Positions 7,815 to 15,083 of a stretch of 17,449 nt of DNA are shown piece after piece (the first letter of the stretch is position 1; each line of letters starts with the position of its first letter). The DNA comes from Chloroflexota bacterium (GTDB lineage: Bacteria > Chloroflexota > Anaerolineae > Anaerolineales > E44-bin32). The DNA is taken from assembly GCA_026390045.1 (NCBI GenBank), contig JAPLGR010000217.1, positions 1 through 17,449 on the forward strand, in the 5' to 3' direction. Made by a program: the position numbers and the translations under genes. Under the pieces are notes generated by a model, which saw nothing but the letters and a program-made list of their open reading frames with translations, was not told where the DNA came from and ran no database searches.

Positions 7815-8677
7815 TGGCCTCCATCTTCCCAACCGGGCGGCGATTGCTGGCTGTCCTCGCCCATCCGGACGACGAGAGCTTCGGCCCCGGCGGCACGCTG
7901 GCGCTCTATGCCCGGCGCGGCGTCGAAGTTCACCTGGTCTGCGCCACGCGCGGTGAACTCGGTGGGGCTCCCGAGGAACTGCTGGCCGGTCATGCAGACG
8001 TGGCCGCGCTGCGTGAACACGAGTTGAAATGCGCCGCCAAGGAACTCGGCCTGTCCGGCGTCCACCTCCTCGGGTACCGCGACTCAGGCATGCTCGGCTC
8101 GCCCGACAATCAGCACCCGCGCGCCCTAGCCGCCGCGCCGCTCGACAAAGTCGCCGGCCAAGTGGCACACCTGATCCGGCAGATCCGCCCGCAGGTCATC
8201 ATCACCTTCGATCCGATGGGCGGCTACCGGCACCCCGATCACATCGCCATTCACCGCGCCACGCTGGAGGCCTTCCAGGCCGGCGGTGATCCCGCCCGGT
8301 ATCCCGGCGGGCCACCCGCTTTTCACCCCGACAAGCTCTACTACCACACCTTCGACCACCGATTCCTGCGCCTGGCGGTGAGGGTGATGCGCCTCTTCGG
8401 ACGGGATCCCAGCCACTTTGGCCGCAACGCCGACATCGACCTGGCCGACATCGCCTCACAGGACTTCCCCACTCACGCGCGGATCGACTTCCGAGAAGTG
8501 GCCGAGGTCAAGTCGCGGGCGGCCGCCTGCCATGCAAGCCAGGCAGGTCCGCCGGCGTCGGGGATCACGGGTTGGTTCCTCCGGCTGGCCGGCGGCGGCG
8601 AGACTTTCATGCGCGCCTATCCGCCTGCGCCACGCAACTTGCGAGAGACTGACCTCTTCGAGGGTGTGCCCGAGTAG
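7814..8677 (+). CDS. PIG-L / LmbE family N-acetylglucosamine-type deacetylase
   Basis: The protein has 287 residues. The zinc-binding HPDDE motif is at 17-21 and the second HPDH motif at 140-143 (GGYRHPDHIAIH), with TRGELG (45-50) and LGYRDSGM (86-93) between them. This pattern is shared with the MshB/Mca branch, which deacetylates GlcN-inositol or cleaves thiol-sugar conjugates. The likely reaction is therefore zinc-dependent removal of an N-acetyl or N-acyl group from an amino sugar. The substrate is not shown by the sequence, and a role in low-molecular-weight thiol metabolism is only possible. The start overlaps the YjbQ stop by one base, so translation is probably coupled. It ends with TAG and is followed by a strong hairpin. 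Confidence 0.92.
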   Translation: MASIFPTGRRLLAVLAHPDDESFGPGGTLALYARRGVEVHLVCATRGELGGAPEELLAGHADVAALREHELKCAAKELGLSGVHLLGYRDSGMLGSPDNQHPRALAAAPLDKVAGQVAHLIRQIRPQVIITFDPMGGYRHPDHIAIHRATLEAFQAGGDPARYPGGPPAFHPDKLYYHTFDHRFLRLAVRVMRLFGRDPSHFGRNADIDLADIASQDFPTHARIDFREVAEVKSRAAACHASQAGPPASGITGWFLRLAGGGETFMRAYPPAPRNLRETDLFEGVPE

Positions 8678-8719
8678 TCCCAGGCTGCCCATCACTGAGC
8701 ACCGCGCACAATGAAAGGC

Positions 8720-8745
8720 AGGCTCCGGCCCATAGGCCGGAGCCT
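8720..8745. terminator. Bidirectional hairpin terminator between convergent genes
   Basis: An 11-bp perfect inverted repeat (AGGCTCCGGCC / GGCCGGAGCCT) encloses the 4-nt loop CATA. It lies 42 bp after the deacetylase stop and 33 bp from the rubrerythrin stop, where both converge. Neither side has a long T-run. The minus-strand side (TGCCTTTCATT) is the more T-rich and fits rubrerythrin termination better. Confidence 0.65.
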
Positions 8746-8778
8746 CTGCAATCCTCAGTCCAGTCAATCGCGCGTTGA

Positions 8779-9285
8779 CTAGAACTTGCGGAATTTGTCG
8801 TGCTTCGCGCCGCACACCGGGCAAACGTCGGGCGGCTCCCCCTCCATCGTGAACCCGCACGCCGAGCAAATCCAGATGTCAAACGCCGCCAGATCCTTGC
8901 CTTCGGTCACCGCCTTGTGCGCCTGCTTGTACAGTTCCGCGTGCACCACCTCAGCCTTCAGCGCCCAGTCCATGATGCGCAGCGCCTTGGTCTCACCCTG
9001 GGCCTCGGCCGTCGCCTTGTAGGCCGGATACATCTCATCAACCTCAAAGGTCTCGCCCCCGACCGCCGTGGTCAGGTTGGCGGCCGTATCCTCAATCCCT
9101 CCCAGCGTGCGCAGGTGATTGCTGGCGTGGATCCTCTCGGCGTAGGCAGCGGCGTGGAACAGCCGCGCCACGTTCGGCCGGCCATCCTTCTCGGCGCGCT
9201 CAGCGAAGTTCGTGTACTTCATGTGGGCCTGGCTCTCGCCGGCGAAGGCGGCCTTCAAGTTGTCCTGCGTCATCTGTCTCATCAT
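8779..9285 (-). CDS. Rubrerythrin
   Basis: The protein has 168 residues. An N-terminal four-helix ferritin-like diiron domain carries the expected Glu/His ligands (Glu17 in GESQAHMKY, Glu50 and His53 in AYAERIHASNH, Glu94 in ATAEAQ, Glu112 and His115 in AEVVHAELY). A C-terminal rubredoxin domain holds a Cys4 iron site: Cys140, Cys143, Cys155 and Cys158 (CSACG and CPVCGA). Rubrerythrins reduce hydrogen peroxide with electrons passed through the rubredoxin site, protecting anaerobes and microaerophiles in the cytoplasm. The start at 9285 is set by GGGAGAG with 3-5 bp spacing; the adjacent ATG at 9282 is equally possible. An upstream in-frame extension to 9399 is unlike the family. It is monocistronic, convergent with the deacetylase and divergent from the phosphorylase. 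Confidence 0.94.
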   Translation of the reverse strand: MMRQMTQDNLKAAFAGESQAHMKYTNFAERAEKDGRPNVARLFHAAAYAERIHASNHLRTLGGIEDTAANLTTAVGGETFEVDEMYPAYKATAEAQGETKALRIMDWALKAEVVHAELYKQAHKAVTEGKDLAAFDIWICSACGFTMEGEPPDVCPVCGAKHDKFRKF

Positions 9286-9466
9286 CGTCTCTCCCGGAAA
9301 CCAGTGGTCCGTGGCGAGGGCGCGCAGAGCATCACGCCGCCGACCATCGGCCAGTTCTGCCCTGAGGATGGATGCCGACACGTTGCGCGACAAGTACAAA
9401 TGGTCACGCCGTGAGAACGCAGAGGCTCACACAGGGGTACGATCCCGGCCGGCAGGCGCCGCGTGG

Positions 9467-9472
9467 TAAGAT
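9467..9472 (+). promoter_or_regulatory. Possible -10 element upstream of the phosphorylase gene
   Basis: TAAGAT, the same hexamer as the -10 box at 15018, lies 23 bp before the phosphorylase ATG. No matching -35 hexamer is present at 16-18 bp, so an activator or another sigma factor would be needed. The rest of the 210-bp divergent region (9286-9495) shows only a short GTGAG/CTCAC inverted repeat and no other clear element. Confidence 0.3.
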
Positions 9473-9495
9473 TGCACGTCCGCGACCGGAACACC

Positions 9496-11673
9496 ATGGA
9501 CGCTGATCGCAACCTGTCACTCACCCCGCCGAATCACTTCAACCTGCCGCGCCGCCTGCGCCGGCTGGCTGATCTGGCGTACAACCTCTGGTGGACCTGG
9601 CATCCCGAGTCAGCACGCATCTTCCGCTACCTTGATGCCGAGGTTTGGGAGCTGACGGCGCACAATCCGGTGCACTTCCTGCGCGACGTCCCCACGGACA
9701 CGTTGCGCCGCGCCACCAACGACCGCTCCTTCCTCGAGTACTACGACCGCGTCCTGCGCTCCTTCGACGAGTACATGGCGACAGGGCAGGATGCCTGGTA
9801 TCCCCGCGTCCACCCTGACCGGATGAACCAGCCGATCGCCTACTTCTCGACCGAGTTCGGCCTGCATGAGTCCCTGCCAATCTACGCCGGTGGTCTGGGA
9901 GTCCTCTCCGGGGACCATCTCAAGGAAGCGAGCGACCTCGGCCTCCCGCTGGTGGCCGTGGGCTTCCTCTACACGCAGGGGTACTTCCGTCAGCGCCTGA
10001 GTGACGACGGCTGGCAGGAAGCGCTCTACACGCCGCTGGCCTTCGCCGATCTCCCGGTCTACCCGGTGCTCGATGCGCTGGGCGGGCCGCTGATGATCAC
10101 CGTCGACCTCCCCGGGCGGGCGGTCAACGCGCGCCTGTGGCGCATCCAGGTGGGCCGCGTTCCTTTGTTCCTGATCGACAGCGACGTCGAGGCGAACCAG
10201 ACCCCGGACCGCAGCCTGACGGCGCGCGTCTACGCCGGCGACCTGGAGATGCGCATCTCACAGGAAATCCTGCTGGGCATCGGCGGCGTCCGCGCGCTGC
10301 GGGCTCTGGGATACAACCCGGCCGCGTGGCACATGAACTAGGGTCACTCCGCGTTCCTGACGCTCGAGCGGATGCGCGAGCTGGTCGCGGCCGGGCGGAC
10401 GTTCGCCCAGGCGTCGGAACGAGTCCGCGCCTCGAGCGTGTTCACCACGCATACGCCGGTCCCCGCCGGGCATGACGAGTTCCCGCTGTGGATGATGGAC
10501 AAGTACTTCGGAGGCTTCTGGCCACAGCTCGGGCTTGATCGCGAGCCGTTCGTCGATCTCGCCCAACACAAAGAACCATGGGGCGAGACGTTCAGCATGG
10601 CCATCCTCGCCATACGCACCTCCGGGCGCGCCAACGGCGTTTCGGAGCTGCACGGCCAGGTCGCCCGCAAGATGTGGTCGTTCCTGTGGCCAGCGCTCCC
10701 CGTCGAGCAGGTGCCGATCACCCACATCACCAACGGCATTCACACCGGAACCTGGCTGGCGCGGCGCATGTGGCTCCTGTTCGACCGCTACTTCGACAAG
10801 GGCTGGTACGACCGCCTCGACGAGCCAGAGACCTGGGAGGCCATCGAACGCATCCCGGATGAGGAGCTGTGGACCGTGCGGCGCCACCTGAAGCGCAAGC
10901 TGGTGGCCTACATGCGCGAGCGTGCCCGCCTCCAGTGGCTTGAGGCGCGCGTCCACCCCGTGCAGACGATCGCCAGCGGCGTTCTGCTCGATCCCTACGC
11001 GCTGACGATCGGATTCGCCCGGCGCTTCGCTACCTACAAACGCGCCAACCTGATCCTGCATGATGCCGAGCGGCTGATGGAGCTGATCAACCAGCCCGGC
11101 ATGCCGGTGCAGGTCATCTTCGCCGGCAAGGCCCATCCAGCCGATGAGCCTGGGAAGCTCCTGATCCAGCAGGTGTACCGCCAGGTGAAGCGCGCTGAGG
11201 CCGGGGGCCGACTGGTCTTCCTGGAGGACTACGACATCAACCTGGCGCGCTACCTGGTGCAGGGCGTCGACCTGTGGCTGAACACGCCGCGGCGCCCCAA
11301 CGAGGCCTCCGGCACCTCCGGCCAGAAGGCAGCCCTCAACGGCGCCCTGAACCTCTCGTGCCTCGATGGCTGGTGGCGCGAGGGGTACAACGGCCACAAC
11401 GGATGGGCCATCGGCGATGAGCGCGAGTACAGCGACGCCGCATCGCAGGACGCCGCCGACGCGGAGAGCCTGTACCGCCTGCTCGAGGACGAGATCATCC
11501 CGCTCTACTACCTCGAACGCTCGGCCGACCGGCTGCCGGGCGAATGGCTCGGCCGGGTGAAGGAGTCGGTACGCACACTGGCCCCTCGTTTCAGCATGCG
11601 GCGCATGGTGCGCGAGTACGTCGACTCGATGTACCTTCCGGCCCTTCCGGAGCCGGAAGCGGCCGAAGGTTGA
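9496..11673 (+). pseudogene. glgP: Alpha-glucan (glycogen) phosphorylase, GT35, interrupted by one in-frame amber codon
   Basis: One frame of 726 codons (ATG 9496 to TGA 11673) is interrupted only by TAG at 10339-10341, codon 282. It is the short phosphorylase type that begins with a DUF3417 domain (NLWWTWHPESARIF, about 32-45). It contains AYFSTEFGLHESLPIYAGGLGVLSGDHLK (about 115-143), ITHITNGIHTGTW, GFARRFATYKRANL, and the pyridoxal-phosphate site EASGTSGQKA with Lys at about 611. The enzyme releases glucose-1-phosphate from glycogen or maltodextrin using phosphate. At the break the protein reads AWHMN, TAG, GHSAFLTLER. The family has WHMNEGHSAF, so the amber replaces a conserved Glu (GAG to TAG is one base change). 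Everything downstream is intact. ATG 10372 could restart translation, but neither half should be an active enzyme alone. It lies 6 bp from the next gene. Confidence 0.88.
10339..10341 (+). other. In-frame amber codon (codon 282) in glgP
   Basis: TAG stands exactly where the family has the Glu of HMNEGHSAF; the context is AAC TAG GGT CAC. The frame before and after is the same and stays open for 443 more codons to the normal C-terminus. No known readthrough motif follows. Confidence 0.92.
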
Positions 11674-11679
11674 TAGCCC

Positions 11680-12207
11680 ATGCTTGATGCCCTCGCCATC
11701 CCCGCCGCATTCCTGCCCCTGGTCATCTTCGGCCTGCGCATTGCCGACATGACCCTCGACACACTGCGCGTTCTCTTCGTCATCCGCGGCCGCAAGGCGC
11801 TGGCCTGGGCGCTCGGCTTCGCACAATCCGCCATCTGGGTCGTGGCCATTTCCAGCGTGCTGGTTCACATGGACAATGTCTGGAACGTCGTCGGCTACGC
11901 CGCAGGCTTCGCCACCGGGACGGTGGTGGGGATGATGATTGAAGAACAGCTTGCGATCGGGCACGGCCACGTCCGCATCATCAGCCCTCACCGCGGAAGC
12001 GCCCTCGCCGAGGCCATCCGCGCCTCCGGCTACGCCGTGACCGAGTTGGCCGGGCGCGGTAAGGACGGAACGGTGGCTGTGCTGACGTGCAGTGTCCGCC
12101 GACGTGATATCACCCGCATCACCCGCCAGGTGCATGCCATCGACCCCGACGCGTTTGTCACGATCGAGGACGTCCGCCCGCTCCACCGCGGCTACTGGGG
12201 GGCGTGA
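11680..12207 (+). CDS. UPF0316 / DUF2179-type membrane protein, copy 1
   Basis: The protein has 175 residues. Three hydrophobic segments occupy the first half (about 5-22, 43-62 and 70-88), with the family motif RIADMTLDTLRVLFVIRGRK (about 20-39) and WNVVGYAAGFATGTVVGMMIEE. The second half is a soluble ferredoxin-like DUF2179 domain (HVRIISPHRGSALAEAIRASGYAVTEL...GRGKDG...VLTCSVRRRDI) ending with DPDAFVTIEDVR. The same C-terminal domain ends YitT-type membrane proteins. The function is unknown; a small-ligand or nucleotide-sensing role for the soluble domain is only inference. It starts 6 bp after the phosphorylase stop and is probably cotranscribed with it. It is followed after 3 bp by a paralogue. 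Confidence 0.88.
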   Translation: MLDALAIPAAFLPLVIFGLRIADMTLDTLRVLFVIRGRKALAWALGFAQSAIWVVAISSVLVHMDNVWNVVGYAAGFATGTVVGMMIEEQLAIGHGHVRIISPHRGSALAEAIRASGYAVTELAGRGKDGTVAVLTCSVRRRDITRITRQVHAIDPDAFVTIEDVRPLHRGYWGA

Positions 12208-12210
12208 CCC

Positions 12211-12813
12211 GTGCCCAGCATGCTGATCCAGCCCCTCGTAGTTCTCGCGGCCGCACTGGCGTTCGGGAACGTCCTTCGGGTGCCCTCCCTTCCATTGCCT
12301 TCCGGCCTGCCGGCGACGGCGCTCCCAGTCGTCATCTTCGTGCTCCTCTCGCTCAACAGCGGGCTGGACGCGCTGCGGATGTTGTCCTTGGCCCGCGGAC
12401 GGCGAACCACAGCCTGGCTGACCGGTTTCACCCAATCCATCCTGTTCGTTACGGCCGTGGGCGGCCTGTTCAGCAACGTGACCAATCCCTGGAATGTGGT
12501 GGCATACGCCGCCGGCGTAGCTACCGGTACCGTGCTTGGCATCCTGGTCGAGGCCCGGCTAGCACCCGGGCACCGGCTGGTGCGCATCGTCAGCTCGAGC
12601 CGCGGCACGGCCATCGCCGCTGCGCTCCGTGAACACGGCTGGGGGGCCACCGAGCTTGCCGCCCGCGGCCAGGACGGGATGGTCGCGCTCATCTGGTGCC
12701 ATATCCCGCGCCGCGATGCGGTCGCCGTGACCAATGCGGCGCTGGACCTTGACCCGGAGGCGTTCATCACGGCAGAGAACGTCCGCCTGTCACACGGCGG
12801 ATGGCGCGCCTAG
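12211..12813 (+). CDS. UPF0316 / DUF2179-type membrane protein, copy 2 (tandem paralogue)
   Basis: The protein has 200 residues from GTG 12211; ATG 12220 is an alternative start. It has the same architecture as its upstream neighbour: hydrophobic segments, then LDALRMLSLARGRRTTAWLTG, WNVVAYAAGVATGTVLG, and the soluble half HRLVRIVSSSRGTAIAAALREHGWGATEL...ARGQDGMVALIWCHIPRRD, ending DPEAFITAENVR. It has an extra hydrophobic N-terminal stretch (LIQPLVVLAAALAF), giving one more possible membrane segment. Conserved positions match copy 1 throughout, but the identity is moderate, so the duplication is old or the two act as a heteromer. The function is unknown. It ends with TAG, and a strong promoter for the next locus follows. 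Confidence 0.85.
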   Translation: MPSMLIQPLVVLAAALAFGNVLRVPSLPLPSGLPATALPVVIFVLLSLNSGLDALRMLSLARGRRTTAWLTGFTQSILFVTAVGGLFSNVTNPWNVVAYAAGVATGTVLGILVEARLAPGHRLVRIVSSSRGTAIAAALREHGWGATELAARGQDGMVALIWCHIPRRDAVAVTNAALDLDPEAFITAENVRLSHGGWRA

Positions 12814-12847
12814 GGGGCGCGGGGAGAGCCGCCTCCCGGGCCATGGT

Positions 12848-12876
12848 TTGCGGTTCTCCTACCCGCGACGTATAAT
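12848..12876 (+). promoter_or_regulatory. Strong sigma-70-like promoter of the DUF4388-GTPase-V4R genes
   Basis: TTGCGG (12848-12853), a 17-bp spacer and a perfect TATAAT (12871-12876) lie 44 bp before the ATG at 12921, with transcription expected from about 12883. The block at 12842-12860 matches 15 of 19 bases of the block at 14990-15008 in the second promoter of this locus (CATGGTTnnCGGnnCTCCT). Confidence 0.75.
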
Positions 12877-12884
12877 CGCCGCAC

Positions 12885-12909
12885 TCGGGCGGCACTGCTC
12901 TCCGCCCGA
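12885..12909 (+). promoter_or_regulatory. Hairpin at the 5' end of the DUF4388 mRNA leader
   Basis: An 8-bp perfect inverted repeat, TCGGGCGG (12885-12892) and CCGCCCGA (12902-12909), encloses a 9-nt loop. It begins one or two bases after the predicted transcription start and ends just before the ribosome binding site GAGGG (12913-12917). It could stabilise the mRNA or modulate initiation. Confidence 0.5.
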
Positions 12910-12920
12910 CCGAGGGCTGC

Positions 12921-13736
12921 ATGGCCGTCAAGGGCAATCTGCGTGACTTCAGCGTCACGCAGCTGCTCAACTTGATCAACCTGGCCCGCAAGACCGGCAC
13001 GTTGACCGTCGAGGGGCCGAACGAAGCCGCCTGGGTCTCCTTCCAGGCCGGCAAGTTGATCTACGCCCAGCTCGGGAACGAAGACGGGACCCTGGTCGGT
13101 ATCCTGGTCCGCACCGGCCGGATCACTGCCAAGCAGGCCCAGGTGATCAAGTCGCACGCCGGCGACAAGAGCGACAAGGAGCTTGGCTTGCTGTTGATCA
13201 ACGCCGGCTACTTGACTCAGCAAGACATCCTAGCCGGCATCCGCCAGTACATCATTGACATCGTCTATCGCCTGTTCACCTGGGTGGACGGCTTCTTCCG
13301 CTTCGACAACGACGTCCTGCCACCGGACGATCGCATCGTGATGCGCCTCGACCTGGAGAACATCATCATTGAGGGCGCACGCCGCATGCGCGAGTGGGAG
13401 CAGCTGCAGGAAGAGCTCCCGAACCTAGATATGGCCCTCGACTTCATCGAGCGCCCGGGGGCCAACATCCGCGACGTGAACCTGAACGTCGAGGAGTGGA
13501 AGGTCGTCTCGTACATCAACCCGAAGAACTCGATCCGGCAGATCATGAAGGCCAACAAGATGAACGAGCTGGAGATCCGCCGGATCGTGTACGCCCTGAT
13601 CCAGGCTGGCCTGGTCGAGGTCGTGCGCCCGCCGGGCATGCCGCTTCCGCCGCAAGCCCGCCAGGTCCCGGCGGTCGACAAGCGTCAGCAGAGTTCGCTG
13701 GTCAATCGGCTGATTGACCGCATACGGTCGCTGTAG
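12921..13736 (+). CDS. DUF4388 domain protein, probable partner of the adjacent GTPase
   Basis: The protein has 271 residues. The N-terminal DUF4388 domain covers about residues 4-100 and shows the family pattern GNLRDFSVTQLLNLINLARKTGTLTV followed by VSFQAGKLIYAQLG. Two helical, winged-helix-like segments follow: about 88-135 (ELGLLLINAGYLTQQDI... VYRLFTWVDGFFRFD) and about 190-235 (EWKVVSYINPKNSIRQIMKANKMNELEIRRIVYALIQAGLVEV). The tail is proline-rich, then basic. There is no membrane segment, so it should be cytoplasmic. DUF4388 proteins commonly neighbour MglA-like GTPases and response regulators in bacteria with complex signalling; a direct regulatory or effector role is inference. GAGGG lies 3 bp before the GCATG start. 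The gene ends in TAG, 11 bp before the GTPase. Confidence 0.88.
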   Translation: MAVKGNLRDFSVTQLLNLINLARKTGTLTVEGPNEAAWVSFQAGKLIYAQLGNEDGTLVGILVRTGRITAKQAQVIKSHAGDKSDKELGLLLINAGYLTQQDILAGIRQYIIDIVYRLFTWVDGFFRFDNDVLPPDDRIVMRLDLENIIIEGARRMREWEQLQEELPNLDMALDFIERPGANIRDVNLNVEEWKVVSYINPKNSIRQIMKANKMNELEIRRIVYALIQAGLVEVVRPPGMPLPPQARQVPAVDKRQQSSLVNRLIDRIRSL

Positions 13737-13747
13737 GCGAGGGCACC

Positions 13748-14281
13748 ATGCAAACCGTGAAGATGGTCGTCACGGGTCCGTTCGCAGCCGGGAAGACTTC
13801 TTTCATCCGCTCAGTGAGCGAGATCGACGTCGTCTCCACCGAGCGCAAGATCTCCACGGAAGCGGAGCGGATCAAGGAAACCACCACGGTGGCCATGGAC
13901 TTCGGCCGCATCACCGTTGACGACGACCTGGTCCTCTACCTCTTCGGTACGCCAGGGCAGAAGCGCTTCGACTTCATGTGGGAGATCCTCTCAGAAGGGA
14001 TGCTCGGATTCATCGTCACCGTCGACAGCACACGGCCGGAGACGTTCCGCGAGGCCAAGGGCATCCTGCAGACCTTCCGCGCCTACGCCCCCACGCCGTA
14101 CGTCGTGGCCGCCAACAAGCAGGACATGGAGGCCGCCTGGACCGTGGAAGACCTGCGCATTGCCCTCAAGCTCGACCCGGCGGTCAAGATGCTTCCGTGC
14201 GTCGCCAGCGACCGCGAGTCGGTCAAGAAAGTCCTGCTCGAGCTGCTCTACAGCATCCTCGAGGACATGGAGAAGAAGTAG
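13748..14281 (+). CDS. Small Ras-like GTPase of the MglA / CvnD group
   Basis: The protein has 177 residues, a single GTPase domain. The P-loop GPFAAGKT is at 10-17, the switch I threonines TTT at 46-48, the G3 region FGTPGQKRF at 66-74, the guanine-specificity motif NKQD at 123-126, and a G5-like CVASD at 151-155. The Asp of the usual DxxGQ is replaced by Gly67, as in bacterial conservon GTPases. MglA-type proteins switch polarity or signalling by GTP binding, helped by a partner GAP. Here no Roadblock/MglB gene is adjacent; the DUF4388 gene upstream is the natural partner candidate. GAGGG lies 5 bp before the start, and the gene ends in TAG. It closely follows DUF4388 and is surely in one operon with it. 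Confidence 0.93.
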   Translation: MQTVKMVVTGPFAAGKTSFIRSVSEIDVVSTERKISTEAERIKETTTVAMDFGRITVDDDLVLYLFGTPGQKRFDFMWEILSEGMLGFIVTVDSTRPETFREAKGILQTFRAYAPTPYVVAANKQDMEAAWTVEDLRIALKLDPAVKMLPCVASDRESVKKVLLELLYSILEDMEKK

Positions 14282-14313
14282 GCCGCGCCGCAGCCGGCGC
14301 CCTGCGGTCATCC

Positions 14314-14949
14314 ATGCATGCCGTGGCGAACGAGGACGACCATTTCCTGCCCAACAAGATCGGGCGCATCCTGCTGCTTTCCCTCGAGGAAGTCATCGGC
14401 CACAACGGGGTGAACGCCGTCCTGAACGTCGCCGAACTGCCCGATCTGATCCGCAACTACCCGCCCAACACGATCGACCGCGAGTTCGGGTTCAGCGCCG
14501 TCGGACACATCCAGCAGGCGCTGGATCGGCTGTATGGGCAACGCGCCGGGCACGGTCTGGCGCTCCGCACCGGCCGCGCCGGTTTCAAACACGCCCTGCG
14601 CGAATTCGGCCCAATGCTCGGCATGACCGAGCTGTCCTACCGCCTGCTCCCGCTCCACATGAAGCTCAAGTCCGGCCTGGAGGGCACCGCCGAGCTCTTC
14701 AACCGCCACACCGACCAGACGGTGCATCTCGAAGAGACACCTGAGGCCTACCGCTTCCACATGGACTTATGCCCTTTGTGCTGGGGACGTCGCCTGGATC
14801 AACCCGGTTGCCATCTGGCGGTTGGGTTCTTTCAGGAGGGCTTGGCCTGGATGAGCGGCGGGAAGAACTTCCTGGTTGAGGAGACGGCATGCGCCGCCTG
14901 CGGCGACGCGGCCTGCGTCCTGCGCATCGTCCGGCTGCCGTTGGACTGA
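14314..14949 (+). CDS. V4R (4-vinyl reductase-type) domain protein, cysteine-rich
   Basis: The protein has 211 residues. The N-terminal half (about 10-100) is helical, with LPNKIGRILLLSLEEVIGHNGV and EFGFSAVGHIQQALDRLYG, and resembles an uncharacterised sensor-like domain. The C-terminal V4R domain (about 110-207) carries CPLCWGRR...GCHLAVGFFQEGLAWM... FLVEETACAACGDAACVLRI. Six cysteines (153, 156, 166, 193, 196, 201) form a plausible metal or redox site. V4R domains bind small molecules or hydrocarbons in some regulators; the ligand here is unknown. The start at 14314 is chosen because the upstream in-frame extension overlaps the GTPase. GTG 14323 is an alternative, and no strong ribosome binding site is seen for either. 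It follows the GTPase by 32 bp, presumably in the same transcript. Confidence 0.86.
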   Translation: MHAVANEDDHFLPNKIGRILLLSLEEVIGHNGVNAVLNVAELPDLIRNYPPNTIDREFGFSAVGHIQQALDRLYGQRAGHGLALRTGRAGFKHALREFGPMLGMTELSYRLLPLHMKLKSGLEGTAELFNRHTDQTVHLEETPEAYRFHMDLCPLCWGRRLDQPGCHLAVGFFQEGLAWMSGGKNFLVEETACAACGDAACVLRIVRLPLD

Positions 14950-14994
14950 AGCGCGAGCAGGATTCGGCCGAAGGGCCTCGTCCATAGGTCATGG

Positions 14995-15023
14995 TTGCCG
15001 GCCCTCCTGCTTTACCGTAAGAT
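14995..15023 (+). promoter_or_regulatory. Promoter of the response regulator-kinase pair
   Basis: TTGCCG (14995-15000), a 17-bp spacer and TAAGAT (15018-15023) lie 60 bp before ATG 15084 in the 134-bp gap after the V4R gene. The block at 14990-15008 is near-identical to that of the promoter at 12848. The pair may therefore be transcribed separately but co-regulated with the GTPase genes. No hairpin terminator is seen between the two transcripts. Confidence 0.65.
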
Positions 15024-15083
15024 TGCCTCGGATCTCTGCTTCCGTAGGCGAGCGCCGCGCCCGCCTGTCGGCTCCGGTGGACC

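Noticed and set aside
9405..9431. Short inverted repeat GTGAG/CTCAC upstream of the phosphorylase as an operator
   Set aside because: Only five base pairs with a 10-nt gap; such repeats are common by chance in GC-rich DNA.
4314..10341. Genome-wide reassignment of TAG to a sense codon
   Set aside because: TAG ends six genes at their expected C-termini (for example rubrerythrin after KFRKF and the GTPase after MEKK), so it works as a normal stop here.
12205..12220. Possible fusion or frameshift joining the two UPF0316 genes
   Set aside because: Each copy is complete with its own start and stop, and the 3-bp gap is normal for tandem cotranscribed genes.
10258..12435. A 725-codon open frame on the minus strand opposite the phosphorylase and the first UPF0316 gene
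   Set aside because: It has the His/Gly/Gln/Asp-rich composition typical of antisense frames in GC-rich DNA, no recognisable domain, and lies over strongly conserved plus-strand genes.
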